Below, piece by piece: positions 16,369-25,989 of a stretch of 64,000 nucleotides of DNA. The stretch spans positions 62,001-126,000 of the forward strand of contig NZ_JAQPCN010000002.1 of the NCBI RefSeq assembly GCF_028464225.1. The letters run 5' to 3'. Numbering within the stretch: the stretch's first letter is position 1; each line of letters starts with the position of its first letter. The notes below the pieces were generated by a model, which did no database searches, was not told the origin of the DNA, and was given only the letters and a program-made list of their open reading frames with translations. The translations under genes were made by a program, and so were the position numbers. This stretch comes from Zeaxanthinibacter sp. PT1 (GTDB taxonomy: Bacteria > Bacteroidota > Bacteroidia > Flavobacteriales > Flavobacteriaceae).

Positions 16369-16480
16369 CCCGCCCGAACCGGACGGTACGTTCGGGCGGG
16401 CTGTAACCAAAAACCCCACTACTTGATTCCTGCAGTGAAACCAATTATCTTTTGGTCATGGGGAGGGGGCTTGTCCCCAA
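16369..16480 (+). repeat. Repeat with 11-bp hairpin; inverted partner at 45.3 kb
   Basis: CCCGCCCGAAC (16369-16379) pairs perfectly with GTTCGGGCGGG (16390-16400). The following bases to about 16480, including GAAACCAATTATCTTTT and GGGGAGGGGGCTT, recur as the reverse complement at about 45293-45395 with few changes. Confidence 0.85.
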
Positions 16481-16607
16481 AATGTAGGTTGGTCTCCAAA
16501 ATAGAACTTAACCGGTGTGATGTCCATACTATCATGGCATAAATGTAACTTAAGCACTTGCCGTTTTTTTGTTCCATCTTTGTAGCTACGGCTTTTAAAA
16601 TTACGCT

Positions 16608-16934
16608 ATGAATTGGTTGCTATTGATCATCGCAGGATTATTTGAAGTGGCGTTCGCCTTTTGCCTTGGTAAGGCGAAGGAGTCCGCAGGTAACGAGGTG
16701 ACCTACTGGTACAGCGGCTTTGTCATCTGCCTCGCGGTTAGTATGTTGCTGCTGGTGAAAGTGACACGGGAACTCCCTATTGGTACGGCTTACGCGGTCT
16801 GGACAGGGATCGGGGCTGTTGGAACCGTCTTGGTCGGTATCCTGGTATTTAAAGAACCGGCAACCTTCTGGAGGGTATTCTTTATTACCACCCTGATAGG
16901 ATCTATAATAGGGCTAAAATACGTCTCCGCTTAG
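16608..16934 (+). CDS. Small multidrug resistance family exporter (SugE/Gdx type)
   Basis: 108 residues, four predicted membrane helices, works as a dual-topology dimer. The essential glutamate is E13 (GLFEVAFAF). The AYAVWTGIGAVGTVLVG segment of helix 3 is the SMR signature and resembles the SugE/Gdx branch, whose known substrate is guanidinium. I looked for a guanidine riboswitch upstream and found none. An imperfect -7 element CATCTTTG is at 16575-16582. It lies just past the repeat island. Confidence 0.85.
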   Translation: MNWLLLIIAGLFEVAFAFCLGKAKESAGNEVTYWYSGFVICLAVSMLLLVKVTRELPIGTAYAVWTGIGAVGTVLVGILVFKEPATFWRVFFITTLIGSIIGLKYVSA

Positions 16935-16965
16935 TAATTAATGTAAAAGGGGGTGGGAGGTAAGC

Positions 16966-17430
16966 TTAGTATTCTTCGAGCTTGGTGTGAATCAGGCGGT
17001 CAAACCATTCAAGTTCAGGATCACGCTCATCGATCAATTGGTTGCCGACAATCTCAAAAGTTGCATTACCCATCACCACTTGCCCGTCATACATATTCCA
17101 TGTGCCTCTCTTGATAAAAGCCTCATTTCCACAGGCATAGGTGTAACCCTTACTCACCGGATCAGTACTGGTCACCAGCTCAACGGCAATAGTCTCGTAC
17201 GTATGGTCTTCTTTGATCACGGTGATCACTTCTAAACAGGGTAAAGCTTCGATAAGGTTATATGAAGCCACTCCGCCATAATTAAATTCAGAGGGATCAT
17301 TAGACCGGAGTTCGGTCAGTTTGTAGGTTCCATATAGTCCTGAAAGATCATCAGTCTCTACAGCATCCGTAGAACAGGAAACAGTCAAAAGCAGTGATCC
17401 GAATATAAGGAGTAGCGTACTGATCTTCAT
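16966..17430 (-). CDS. Hypothetical lipoprotein
   Basis: 154 residues from the ATG at 17430, chosen because it is followed by a signal peptide ending LLLTVSCST, a lipobox; a longer frame to 17553 exists. The mature part has conserved-looking YGTYKLTEL at its start and GTWNMYDGQV later, a pattern like the small lipocalin-like beta-barrel lipoproteins of Bacteroidota. No function is assigned. Convergent with the SMR gene, 31 bases apart. Confidence 0.7.
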   Translation of the reverse strand: MKISTLLLIFGSLLLTVSCSTDAVETDDLSGLYGTYKLTELRSNDPSEFNYGGVASYNLIEALPCLEVITVIKEDHTYETIAVELVTSTDPVSKGYTYACGNEAFIKRGTWNMYDGQVVMGNATFEIVGNQLIDERDPELEWFDRLIHTKLEEY

Positions 17431-17588
17431 AGGTCGGGGGCTTATAGGAAATAACTCACAAATAAAACTAGTAAAAAAATAGAAAGCCATCGTCATGCTG
17501 TAGTTATTAATCGATGAAATGCGCATGCTTTCAGCAATAATCTCGATGAACAAACTATGAACTGTTGCTCAAAGCTTATTTTTGCTTG

Positions 17589-18347
17589 ATGGAAGAATGG
17601 TACCATTATCCCTTATTGATCGCAGTCGGATTTATTGTAGGGTTTATCAATACAATTGCAGGAGGAGGGTCCCTGCTCTCGCTACCGGTGCTGATATTTC
17701 TTGGTCTCCCGCCTGCTGTGGCTAACGGAACTAACCGGGTTGCCGTTATTCTGCAGACCGCCATGGGGGTTGCAGGTTTTAAAAGCAAAGGTGTCTCTAC
17801 TTTTCCCTTCAATATATACCTGGGGATAGCCGCCCTGCTGGGTTCATTAATAGGCGCTTACCTGGCTGTTGATGTTAAGGGGGAGACCTTCAATCGCATC
17901 CTGGCTGTAGTTATGGTCATCGTGGTCTTAATCATTATCTTTAAACCCAGGATCAGGATGGAGGAATTACAGGAACGCCTAAGCGGCAAATACCTGTGGA
18001 TAGCGATAATTTCCTTTTTCTTTATCGGCATCTACGGAGGGTTTATCAATGCCGGTATCGGCTTTATTATCATTCTCTTCCTGCACTATATCAACCGCTT
18101 GTCACTGGTGATGGCCAACGCAACCAAAGTAGCGGTAGTGTTTATCTATACTATAGGCGCATTACTCATCTTTGTGCTCAATGACAAGGTAGTATGGCAG
18201 GTGGGACTTGTCCTCGCGATAGGGAATGGGCTGGGGGCCTGGTTCTCGAGTAGGGTTTCTGTCGATAAAGGGGACGGTTTTATTAAAACATTTTTAGTGA
18301 TTATGGTCGTGATCATGGCCGTGAAATTATGGTTCTTTAACCCATAG
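17589..18347 (+). CDS. TSUP-family permease (TauE/SafE-like)
   Basis: 252 residues from the ATG at 17589; an upstream in-frame ATG at 17565 would add only eight residues outside the family alignment. About seven or eight hydrophobic segments. The motifs NTIAGGGSLLSLPVLIFLG (near residue 25) and GGFINAGIGFIII in the middle define the family. It is a second, different TSUP protein from the one at 13966, and has no palindromic operator. The substrate is unknown; the nitroreductase follows after 4 bases. Confidence 0.82.
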   Translation: MEEWYHYPLLIAVGFIVGFINTIAGGGSLLSLPVLIFLGLPPAVANGTNRVAVILQTAMGVAGFKSKGVSTFPFNIYLGIAALLGSLIGAYLAVDVKGETFNRILAVVMVIVVLIIIFKPRIRMEELQERLSGKYLWIAIISFFFIGIYGGFINAGIGFIIILFLHYINRLSLVMANATKVAVVFIYTIGALLIFVLNDKVVWQVGLVLAIGNGLGAWFSSRVSVDKGDGFIKTFLVIMVVIMAVKLWFFNP

Positions 18348-18351
18348 CTTT

Positions 18352-18996
18352 ATGAAAGATTTTATACAACATCTGGAATGGCGATACGCAGTAAAAAAGT
18401 TTGATGCAGAGAAAATGCTGCCGGATACGGATATCGCCGTACTGAAACAATCATTCAACCTGACAGCCACATCGTTTGGGCTTCAACCCATCCGTTTGGT
18501 TGTGGTGAGTGATAAAGACCTGCAGAAGCGCTTACTTCCGCTTTCTTACGGACAGAAACAGGTGTCCCAGGCATCCCATGTCCTGGTGATTTGTATAGAG
18601 AAAGAGATTAGCCCGGATTACATCAGTTCATATTTTAAAACTATCAAGAAGATAAGGGGTACGAGTGATGAGATTCTGGAACCCTACAAGGAACAGATGC
18701 TGGCAACCTTTGCGGGCTGGGACCAGAAACAGGTAGAGGATTGGGCGAGGAACCAGGCCTACCTGGCATTGGGAAACCTTTTAACGATCTGCGCTTTTCG
18801 TAAAATAGATTCCTGCCCGATGGAAGGATTTATGCCGGCCGAGTACGATGAACTCCTTGGACTTGACAAACTCGGCTTGTCTTCCGTTCTTGTATTGCCT
18901 GTCGGCTACAGGGCAGAGGATGATATGTTCTCTGAATTCAAGAAAGTAAGAAGGTCCATTGATAAAACCATCATTCATATTCCCGACCCATCATAG
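18352..18996 (+). CDS. NAD(P)H-dependent oxidoreductase, nitroreductase family
   Basis: FMN enzyme of 214 residues of the NfsB type. EWRYAVKKFDAEK near the N-terminus is the FMN-phosphate binding stretch; LTATSFGLQPIRLVVV follows, and the C-terminal half has CPMEGFMPAEYDELLGL and a conserved LPVGYRAEDD. It reduces quinones or nitro compounds in the cytoplasm. The physiological substrate is not known. Only 4 bases from the TSUP gene, so co-transcribed. Confidence 0.85.
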   Translation: MKDFIQHLEWRYAVKKFDAEKMLPDTDIAVLKQSFNLTATSFGLQPIRLVVVSDKDLQKRLLPLSYGQKQVSQASHVLVICIEKEISPDYISSYFKTIKKIRGTSDEILEPYKEQMLATFAGWDQKQVEDWARNQAYLALGNLLTICAFRKIDSCPMEGFMPAEYDELLGLDKLGLSSVLVLPVGYRAEDDMFSEFKKVRRSIDKTIIHIPDPS

Positions 18997-19060
18997 CGGC
19001 TCGCTCCCGCAGAAATTATAATTTACCTTATTTGTTATTCTTTTTTAAACCCTTATAAGT

Positions 19061-20254
19061 ATGCCCGGATTCGAATTTTTTGGAGATAATGAACGAACAG
19101 AAGTTCAGGATGTTTTATCCTCTGGAGTGTTGATGCGTTATGGATTTGACGGAATGCGACAAGGGCATTGGAAAGCGAAAGAATTGGAAAATGCACTGGC
19201 ATCTCGGATGCAGACCAAGTACGCCCAGTTAGTGAGCAGTGGTACCGCAGCATTAACCGTAGCCCTGGCTAGTGCCGGGGTAGGCGCAGGGGATGAAGTG
19301 ATAGTACCGACATTTACTTTTGTAGCGAGCTTTGAGGCCGTACTGGCACTCGGAGCTATTCCCGTCCTGGTAGATATTGATGATACGCTTACTCTTTCTC
19401 CGCAAGCTGTGGAGAAGGCTATTACCGATAGAACCAAGGTGGTTATGCCTGTACATATGTGCGGTTCCATGGCCGATCTCCAGGCGCTAAAGACAATTTG
19501 TGACAAGCATAAATTACTCCTGCTAGAAGACGCCTGCCAGGCCATAGGCGGCTCTTACCAGGGAAAGCCCCTGGGAAGTTATGGTGACTTGGGTTGTTTT
19601 TCATTCGATTATGTGAAAACGATTACTTGTGGCGAAGGAGGCGCATTAATCACCAATGACGAAACCTATTATAAGCATGCCGATCATTATTCGGATCACG
19701 GGCATGATCATAGCGGGAATGATAGGGGAGCAGAATCTCACCCCTTCCTCGGTTATAATTACCGTATTTCTGAACTAAATGCAGCGGTTGGTGTCGCCCA
19801 ACTTGCCAGGCTTGATGAATTCCTCGAAATCCAGAAGAAACATTACCTGGTCATGAGAAATGCTCTGGAAAAAATACCCGGGATTACCTTCAGGCGAGTG
19901 CCGGAGGGGGGTGTTGAAAATTATTCTTTCCTGAACTTCTTCCTTCCGGGCGAACAAGCAGCCCGTGATGCACATGCAGCCCTGGGTGCTGCAGGGGTAG
20001 ATGCCTGCTTCTATTGGTATGACAATAACTGGCATTACCACAGGAAATGGGATCACCTGAAGCAATTAAAAAGCCTGGGTAAACTGAATTCCGAAATTGA
20101 AGAGAGGATCAGTGCAATGACTAATGCCCAATTTCCTGATTCTGATCAATGGATGGGCAGGACTATTTCCAGTTTAGTCAAGTTAAGTTGGTCAGGGCAG
20201 GAGGTGCAAGACAGAGCTGATAAAATGGCCGACGTCTTAAAACAGTTTGTCTAA
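19061..20254 (+). CDS. DegT/DnrJ/EryC1/StrS-family aminotransferase
   Basis: PLP sugar-aminotransferase fold, 397 residues. The PLP lysine is K186 in SFDYVKTITCGEGG; EDACQAIGGSY (156-166) is the cofactor-binding aspartate region; SSGTAAL (59-65) binds phosphate. Members usually make amino sugars for surface polysaccharide, but no sugar nucleotide genes are near, so the substrate is open. Its TAA overlaps the stop of ribBA on the other strand by 4 bp (CTAA at 20251-20254). Confidence 0.85.
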   Translation: MPGFEFFGDNERTEVQDVLSSGVLMRYGFDGMRQGHWKAKELENALASRMQTKYAQLVSSGTAALTVALASAGVGAGDEVIVPTFTFVASFEAVLALGAIPVLVDIDDTLTLSPQAVEKAITDRTKVVMPVHMCGSMADLQALKTICDKHKLLLLEDACQAIGGSYQGKPLGSYGDLGCFSFDYVKTITCGEGGALITNDETYYKHADHYSDHGHDHSGNDRGAESHPFLGYNYRISELNAAVGVAQLARLDEFLEIQKKHYLVMRNALEKIPGITFRRVPEGGVENYSFLNFFLPGEQAARDAHAALGAAGVDACFYWYDNNWHYHRKWDHLKQLKSLGKLNSEIEERISAMTNAQFPDSDQWMGRTISSLVKLSWSGQEVQDRADKMADVLKQFV

Positions 20255-21417
20255 TAAGGAACGTAATCTACAATCTCGAGGCCGTAACCTACAATTCCGA
20301 CTCTCTTTGTCTGGGTTGTATTGGTCATGATCCTCATTTTACTGATGTGCAGGTCGTGGAGGATCTGTGCGCCAATACCAAAATCCTTACTATCCATTTC
20401 TATTTTCGGAGCCTTCATAATTCCTTTTTCCTGGTTCTCCTTCAGGCCGCGGATACGTTTTAACAGGTTGAATGATTCGCTCTGCTGGTTAATAAATACG
20501 ATCACTCCCCGACCTTCTTCATTAAGTGCCTGGAACATATCGTCCAATTTCTTGTCTGCATTATTGGTAAGGGTACCGAGGATGTCATTATTGACCAGGG
20601 TAGAGTTGATCCGGGTAAGTATTGCTTCTCCCGGGGTCCAGCTGCCCTTGGTGAGCGCCAGGTGCACCTGGTCGTTAGTGGTCTGCTGGTATGCATGTAA
20701 GGTGTATTCGCCAAAACGGGTGTTCACCTGGAAGGATTCCTTTTTCACGATTAGGCTGTCATAGCGCATCCTATAGGCTACCAGGTCTTCAATAGAGACA
20801 AGCTTCAGATCAAATTTTTTAGCCACTTTAACTAAGTGTGGCAACCTGGCCATTGTTCCGTCTTCGTTCAGAATCTCTACCAGGATACCGGCTGGTTCAA
20901 AGCCCGCCAAACGGGCAAAATCTACAGCAGCTTCCGTATGGCCGGTCCTTCTGAGTACTCCACCGTTCCTTGCCCGTAAGGGAAAAATGTGACCTGGTCT
21001 ACCGAGGTCATGCGGTTTAGTTCTTTTATCTACCAGTGACTTGATCGTTTTGGCACGATCGTGGACCGATATTCCAGTTGTACAGCCCTGGCCGATCAGG
21101 TCCACTGAAACAGTGAACTGGGTATGATGCAGAACGGTATTGTTCTCCACCATCATAGAGAGTTCTAATTCGGAGCATCGCTTTTCGGTGAGGGGAGCAC
21201 ATATAAGGCCACGACCATGAGTAGCCATGAAGTTGATCATTTCCGGGGTCACGCTTTCAGCGGCTGCGATAAAATCACCTTCATTCTCGCGGTTTTCATC
21301 ATCTACAACAATGATCACCTTTCCCTGCCTGATATCCTCTATCGCCTCTTCAATAGTATTCAGGACTATTTTTCCTTCTTTGCTGCTGATCACGCTGTCT
21401 TTTTTTTCTTTTTCCAT
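20251..21417 (-). CDS. ribBA: 3,4-dihydroxy-2-butanone-4-phosphate synthase fused to a degenerate GTP cyclohydrolase II domain
   Basis: 388 residues. The N-terminal RibB domain (about 15-220) makes dihydroxybutanone phosphate from ribulose 5-phosphate for riboflavin synthesis; DDENRENEGDF (39-49), HGRGLIC (67-73) and GHTEAAVDF (159-167) are intact. The C-terminal part (about 222-388) follows RibA in length and secondary pattern but lacks its zinc cysteines: the VHSECLTGD region reads INSTLVNND and the CDCG cluster is gone. The RQEGRNIGL substrate loop reads NQQSESFNL. GTP cyclohydrolase II activity is therefore unlikely; a separate ribA is expected elsewhere. The start lies 28 bases inside lptF/G. 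Confidence 0.87.
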   Translation of the reverse strand: MEKEKKDSVISSKEGKIVLNTIEEAIEDIRQGKVIIVVDDENRENEGDFIAAAESVTPEMINFMATHGRGLICAPLTEKRCSELELSMMVENNTVLHHTQFTVSVDLIGQGCTTGISVHDRAKTIKSLVDKRTKPHDLGRPGHIFPLRARNGGVLRRTGHTEAAVDFARLAGFEPAGILVEILNEDGTMARLPHLVKVAKKFDLKLVSIEDLVAYRMRYDSLIVKKESFQVNTRFGEYTLHAYQQTTNDQVHLALTKGSWTPGEAILTRINSTLVNNDILGTLTNNADKKLDDMFQALNEEGRGVIVFINQQSESFNLLKRIRGLKENQEKGIMKAPKIEMDSKDFGIGAQILHDLHISKMRIMTNTTQTKRVGIVGYGLEIVDYVPY

Positions 21418-22910
21418 TTAAATAGCCTACTAATCTTTTGTACAAAGTGGCCCATATCCATAAGCCCCCTGTCTGCCGTTGCCCTGCGCGTCAGGTAAAC
21501 ACCCAAAGGTAACATTATTAGCGTAGAAAGCCATGCCCCGAGCATAGGGTGTATATTCCCCTCCTTGGCATAATTACCGGCAAACACGCCTAAGAAATAA
21601 TACGCCAGGAAAAGAACAATGGCAATGACCATGGGCAGTCCTAGCCCCCCTTTCCTGATGATGGCCCCCAAAGGAGCTCCTACAAAGAATAAGATGATGC
21701 AGGAGAATGCGAGTGCGTATTTATTATGCAGGGATAGGATATGCATATTGTAGATCTTATAACGGCGCTGAAGTTCCTCTTTCTTACCCTTAACGGTATT
21801 CAGGATATTGGTAACTGCATTGTTGGCCGAGTTGTAGATCTGGATTCGCTGCCACTCAGCATAAAGATCTGTTATGTTCTCAGGCACAGGCCCAAGAGAG
21901 TCTACCTCTGTCTTTTCCGGCGTAAACCCGGCTGTGACAAGACTGTCGTTAGCCGCAGACACTTGGCTATTCATACCTGGGGAGGGAGTTTTTAAAGAAT
22001 CCGGTACGGCTAGCGGAAATCCACCCATTCTGTTGACAATATTTTTTGAAAAGGCCACCACGATCTCCGTGTTGTTATCCTTCAGGGAATCGATATCCTT
22101 TTTAAGACGGGAGATATTCTTCATCTTATCCGTCCGTACATTGCGTTCCTCTTCCAGGTCCTGGGTGTTATCCGGGATCTCTATGTTGATGGTATAAGTT
22201 TCAAAATTGGATTTGGCAAAAGGATATTTTCGTCTTTCTTCACTTGCCTTAGGCCGTAGTTCTTCGTAGTAATGTCCATCCTTTAGGACCAGTTGAATGA
22301 TATCTGACCCTTCACTGGAGATCAACTCCCCGGATTTGGCTTTAATCACCGTATTATTGATCTGCAGCTCGGATTTTTTGTGAATAATGACATTATCCAA
22401 AAACCTGTCATTTTCACCGGACTTATTATCCACCTTAATATTTAGGCCTTCAAAATCACTGAATACCCCTTCTTCAATTACCGCCGCGGGCTTAACCGTA
22501 GCAATGTTCCGGCGAAGGTTGTAGATCTTCTGCTCTGAAGCCGGGATAACATTGTTGGCAAAATAGAAGGTCACAAATCCCAGGAAGGTAACAAAAACGA
22601 TCAGGGGCAACATGGCACGTTGCAAGGAGATTCCCGAAGCCTTCATCGCGGCAAACTCGTAGTTCTCTGCAAAAGCACCAAAAGTGAGAATAGAAGACAG
22701 TAATACCGTGAGCGGCAGAACCTTTTCTGTCAGGTTCGGCATCAGGTAAAAAAGGAATTTCCCGATGATGATCAGGTCTAATCCTTTCCCGGCAAGATCG
22801 TCAATAAAAAGCCAGATCGTCTGGAATATGAAGATGAACATCAATATTACAAACGAACTGAAAAAATTTAGGAGAAACCGCCTTAATATATATTGGTCAA
22901 GGATCCGCAA
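21390..22910 (-). CDS. LptF/LptG-family permease (YjgP/YjgQ)
   Basis: Inner-membrane part of the lipopolysaccharide export machine, 506 residues. Helices lie in the first 130 residues (ILDQYILRRFL start, then FFSSFVILMFIFIFQTIWLF) and the last 110, with a long periplasmic domain between, the normal topology. It is longer than E. coli LptF/G because of an insert in the periplasmic part. It starts 3 bases after lolA and overlaps ribBA. Only one such gene is here; the partner must be elsewhere. Confidence 0.87.
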   Translation of the reverse strand: MRILDQYILRRFLLNFFSSFVILMFIFIFQTIWLFIDDLAGKGLDLIIIGKFLFYLMPNLTEKVLPLTVLLSSILTFGAFAENYEFAAMKASGISLQRAMLPLIVFVTFLGFVTFYFANNVIPASEQKIYNLRRNIATVKPAAVIEEGVFSDFEGLNIKVDNKSGENDRFLDNVIIHKKSELQINNTVIKAKSGELISSEGSDIIQLVLKDGHYYEELRPKASEERRKYPFAKSNFETYTINIEIPDNTQDLEEERNVRTDKMKNISRLKKDIDSLKDNNTEIVVAFSKNIVNRMGGFPLAVPDSLKTPSPGMNSQVSAANDSLVTAGFTPEKTEVDSLGPVPENITDLYAEWQRIQIYNSANNAVTNILNTVKGKKEELQRRYKIYNMHILSLHNKYALAFSCIILFFVGAPLGAIIRKGGLGLPMVIAIVLFLAYYFLGVFAGNYAKEGNIHPMLGAWLSTLIMLPLGVYLTRRATADRGLMDMGHFVQKISRLFKWKKKKKTA

Positions 22911-22913
22911 TGC

Positions 22914-23561
22914 TTAGTTTCTTATGATGTAGTAGCCTTCGTTCTCGTATTTGCTCTCATCAAAAGTAAATAAGGTTTTGGACAAGGGCTGATCTGTTTT
23001 AAAAGAATTAACAGTGATCGTGGTCTTTGTGCCATTTTTCCCGGTCTCGATCAGCTTATAGATATGCTTTGTTTCCACATCCACTCCCAGGAGAATAGAC
23101 GCAATCTCAGAAGAGCTGTCTATCGGGATCAGTTTAACATACTGTATCTTCCTTCCCTGTACGTTTTGCAGGATATCCCATTCGTATTTATGACCGTCCC
23201 TGTAAAAGGTAAGCATATCTGATGGAGTAATGGTATTCCCTTCTTCAGATTTATCCTCAATTGTGATCTCTTCATTTTCAGGAACGATGGTGTACACCTT
23301 CTTGCCATCGTATAGCTGTTGAGACCCCATATAATTGAAAATATATTTCTCTCCCTGTAGGGTCACATCACCGCGTGTCTCCTGTTTCACATTGGCTTCA
23401 GTATTGTTGAGTTCGTATTTAAAATCAACAGTAATGTTGTCATAGCTTTTCACCTTGTTATAAACCTCTTCTAACAGGGCTTTCGCCTTATTGGCATCCT
23501 GGGCTTTAAGACCCGTGATACTGAAGGTTGCGAGTAGCAATAAGCAAATAATATTCTTCAT
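22914..23561 (-). CDS. lolA: Outer-membrane lipoprotein carrier protein LolA-like
   Basis: Periplasmic chaperone of 215 residues that ferries lipoproteins. A signal peptide (about 1-20, ending GLKAQ) is followed by the LolA pattern: LLEEVYNKVKSYDNITVDF, then GDVTLQGEKY and a NPSDMLTFY-like TPSDMLTFYRDG. Sequence similarity to proteobacterial LolA is low, as usual in Bacteroidota. Position between ftsK and lptF/G with gaps of 3 bases on both sides shows one operon. Confidence 0.85.
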   Translation of the reverse strand: MKNIICLLLLATFSITGLKAQDANKAKALLEEVYNKVKSYDNITVDFKYELNNTEANVKQETRGDVTLQGEKYIFNYMGSQQLYDGKKVYTIVPENEEITIEDKSEEGNTITPSDMLTFYRDGHKYEWDILQNVQGRKIQYVKLIPIDSSSEIASILLGVDVETKHIYKLIETGKNGTKTTITVNSFKTDQPLSKTLFTFDESKYENEGYYIIRN

Positions 23562-23564
23562 GTT

Positions 23565-25925
23565 CTATTTTGTTTCATTTTCTAATAACTGTTCCAAAGC
23601 GTAAAGGTCCGTCACCAGTACTTGCCTGGCTTTACTTCCTTCAAACGGCCCTACAATTCCCGCAGCCTCCAGTTGATCAATAATTCTACCTGCCCTGTTG
23701 TATCCAAGCTTTAATTTTCGTTGGATCAAGGAGGCCGAACCTTGTTGGGCGGTAACGATAACTTCTGCCGCTTCACGGAACATGGCGTCCCGGTCTGCGA
23801 TCTCATAATCAATACTCGTGCCAGAATCTTCTCCTACATATTCTGGCAGGAGATGAGCATCCGGGTAAGCGCGCTGCGACCCGATATATTCCGTAATCTT
23901 GGCAACCTCCGGGGTATCTACAAATGCGCATTGCAACCGGGTTACGTCGTTCCCCTGCGTAAATAACATATCCCCTCGACCAATTAACTGGTCCGCACCC
24001 TGGGCATCGAGGATGGTTCGCGAGTCAATTTTCGAGGTAACCCTGAAAGCGATCCTGGCCGGGAAATTAGCCTTTATGATTCCCGTGATCACGTTTACGG
24101 AAGGCCGCTGTGTGGCAATGATCAGGTGGATCCCGATAGCCCGGGCCAATTGTGCTAGCCTGGCGATAGGGGTTTCTACTTCCTTACCGGCCGTCATGAT
24201 CAGGTCTGCAAATTCATCGATAACCAGGATGATGTAGGGCAGGAACTTATGCCCGTCATTAGGATTTAGTTTCCGTGCCTTGAATTTGGTGTTATATTCC
24301 TTGATATTACGTACCATGGCCAGTTTCAGCAACTCATAGCGGTTGTCCATTTCTATACAGAGCGAATTCAGGGTATTAATAACCTTGGTGTTGTCTGTAA
24401 TAATGGCATCTTCAGAATCCGGGAGCTTGGCCAGGAAGTGACGTTCTATTTTATTGTAAAGCGTTAATTCAACCTTTTTCGGATCGACGAGAATGAACTT
24501 TACCTCTGCCGGGTGCTTCTTATACAAGAGGGATGTTAATACGGCGTTGAGCCCTACGGATTTTCCCTGGCCTGTGGCACCTGCCATAAGCATGTGTGGC
24601 ATTTTCGCCAAATCTACTACGAAGGTCTCGTTACTGATGGTCTTCCCGAATGCAATGGGTAATTGCATTTCTGCCTTTTGGAATTTGCTCGATGCGATCA
24701 CAGAACGCATAGAAACAGTTGTCGCGTTCTTGTTGGGGACTTCAATACCGATGGTCCCCTTACCCGGGATTGGGGCTATGATACGAATACCAAGAGCTGC
24801 GAGGGATAGGGCGATATCATCCTCCAGGTTCTTAATTTTGGATATGCGGACACCGGCCTCGGGAACAATTTCGTACAAGGTTACTGTTGGACCAATTGTC
24901 GCTTTGATCTGGGCAATCCCGATCTTATAATTCTTCAAGGTATCTACAATCCTGTTCTTATTCTCCTCCAGTTCTTCCTGGTTGATCGTAATTCCTCCCC
25001 CGGATCCGTGTTGTTCCAGGAGGTCCAGTGGTGGGAACTTGTAATTACCCAGTTCCAGGGTTGGGTCAAATTCCCCAAAATCCTCTACTAATTTATCGGA
25101 TAGCAGGTCTGTTTCTTCTTTCTCTTCCGCCACAGTCTCCACTTCCATTTCCAGATCGTCCTCGGGCTCTTTCTTTATTTCGGCTTTGGGCTCCGGGCTT
25201 AAAGGGGGAATGTTTTCTTTATGGGTGTAAGGATCTAGTACAACCGGTGCTTCTTCCTCTTCATTAGTGATAGTCGCTACAGTATCCTTTTCAGCCTCAG
25301 GACTGCTTTTATCCGTTTTAAATTCGTTCTTCACGGCCGCCTTCTTCTTGTTGAAGAAATCGGCAACACCTTCCGGTGTGAATTTGAACAGACGGACCAT
25401 AATAATAGTAAGGCCAAATAAAAGCAATAAGAAGACCCCGATCTTGCCGGTGTAATCCTGCAGGAAATCGTTCATTTCATAACCGACCAAACCACCGAGT
25501 AGCGGCATTTCTGAAGCAAAGAAGCCCATGGCGATGGAAATCCAGATGACAAATACCAGCCCCCAGATCCATTTTCTGACCAGGCCATTGCGACCGATAC
25601 TCAGGAAAAGGTGAAGTCCTGTTATGCAGAGCAGGTAAGGAAATATCAATGAAGCGATACCAAATCCACGATACATGAAGAAATGGCTGACCGCCGCTCC
25701 AAATTTATTCAGCAGGTTCTTGGCGGTGGCATTACGATCCCTGAACTCGCTCAATAAACTCTGGTCGTCCTGCCAGGTAAAGTAGAAGGATATAAAAGAG
25801 AAAAAGAGTGCCAGGCTTAACAGGACCAAAAGGCTTCCGAAGATGACCTTATTCTGTTTAGACAGCCGAAATGAAACGCTTTTTTTAGAAGATGTAGGTT
25901 TGGACTTTTTTTTCTTCTTAGCCAT
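23565..25925 (-). CDS. ftsK: DNA translocase FtsK/SpoIIIE
   Basis: Septal DNA pump of 786 residues. Four membrane helices in the first 180 residues; an acidic linker (about 200-300); the alpha/beta motor with Walker A AGATGQGKSV (448-457) and Walker B ILVIDEFADL; and the C-terminal gamma domain with GSASLIQRKLKLGYNRAGRI, which reads KOPS-like sequences. The linker is short compared with E. coli FtsK. A minus-strand -7 element TAAATTTG (25961-25954) sits about 28 bases before the start, so this may be the operon promoter. Confidence 0.95.
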   Translation of the reverse strand: MAKKKKKSKPTSSKKSVSFRLSKQNKVIFGSLLVLLSLALFFSFISFYFTWQDDQSLLSEFRDRNATAKNLLNKFGAAVSHFFMYRGFGIASLIFPYLLCITGLHLFLSIGRNGLVRKWIWGLVFVIWISIAMGFFASEMPLLGGLVGYEMNDFLQDYTGKIGVFLLLLFGLTIIMVRLFKFTPEGVADFFNKKKAAVKNEFKTDKSSPEAEKDTVATITNEEEEAPVVLDPYTHKENIPPLSPEPKAEIKKEPEDDLEMEVETVAEEKEETDLLSDKLVEDFGEFDPTLELGNYKFPPLDLLEQHGSGGGITINQEELEENKNRIVDTLKNYKIGIAQIKATIGPTVTLYEIVPEAGVRISKIKNLEDDIALSLAALGIRIIAPIPGKGTIGIEVPNKNATTVSMRSVIASSKFQKAEMQLPIAFGKTISNETFVVDLAKMPHMLMAGATGQGKSVGLNAVLTSLLYKKHPAEVKFILVDPKKVELTLYNKIERHFLAKLPDSEDAIITDNTKVINTLNSLCIEMDNRYELLKLAMVRNIKEYNTKFKARKLNPNDGHKFLPYIILVIDEFADLIMTAGKEVETPIARLAQLARAIGIHLIIATQRPSVNVITGIIKANFPARIAFRVTSKIDSRTILDAQGADQLIGRGDMLFTQGNDVTRLQCAFVDTPEVAKITEYIGSQRAYPDAHLLPEYVGEDSGTSIDYEIADRDAMFREAAEVIVTAQQGSASLIQRKLKLGYNRAGRIIDQLEAAGIVGPFEGSKARQVLVTDLYALEQLLENETK

Positions 25926-25989
25926 GAATTCTTAAAATCTGGGAACTAAATTACAAATTTAAGCACGAAGGAGATTCCTCCGTTCTTTT

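Noticed and set aside
16500-16607. Guanidine riboswitch before the SugE/Gdx-like gene
   Set aside because: No paired ACGR-loop hairpins or ykkC-type motif are visible.
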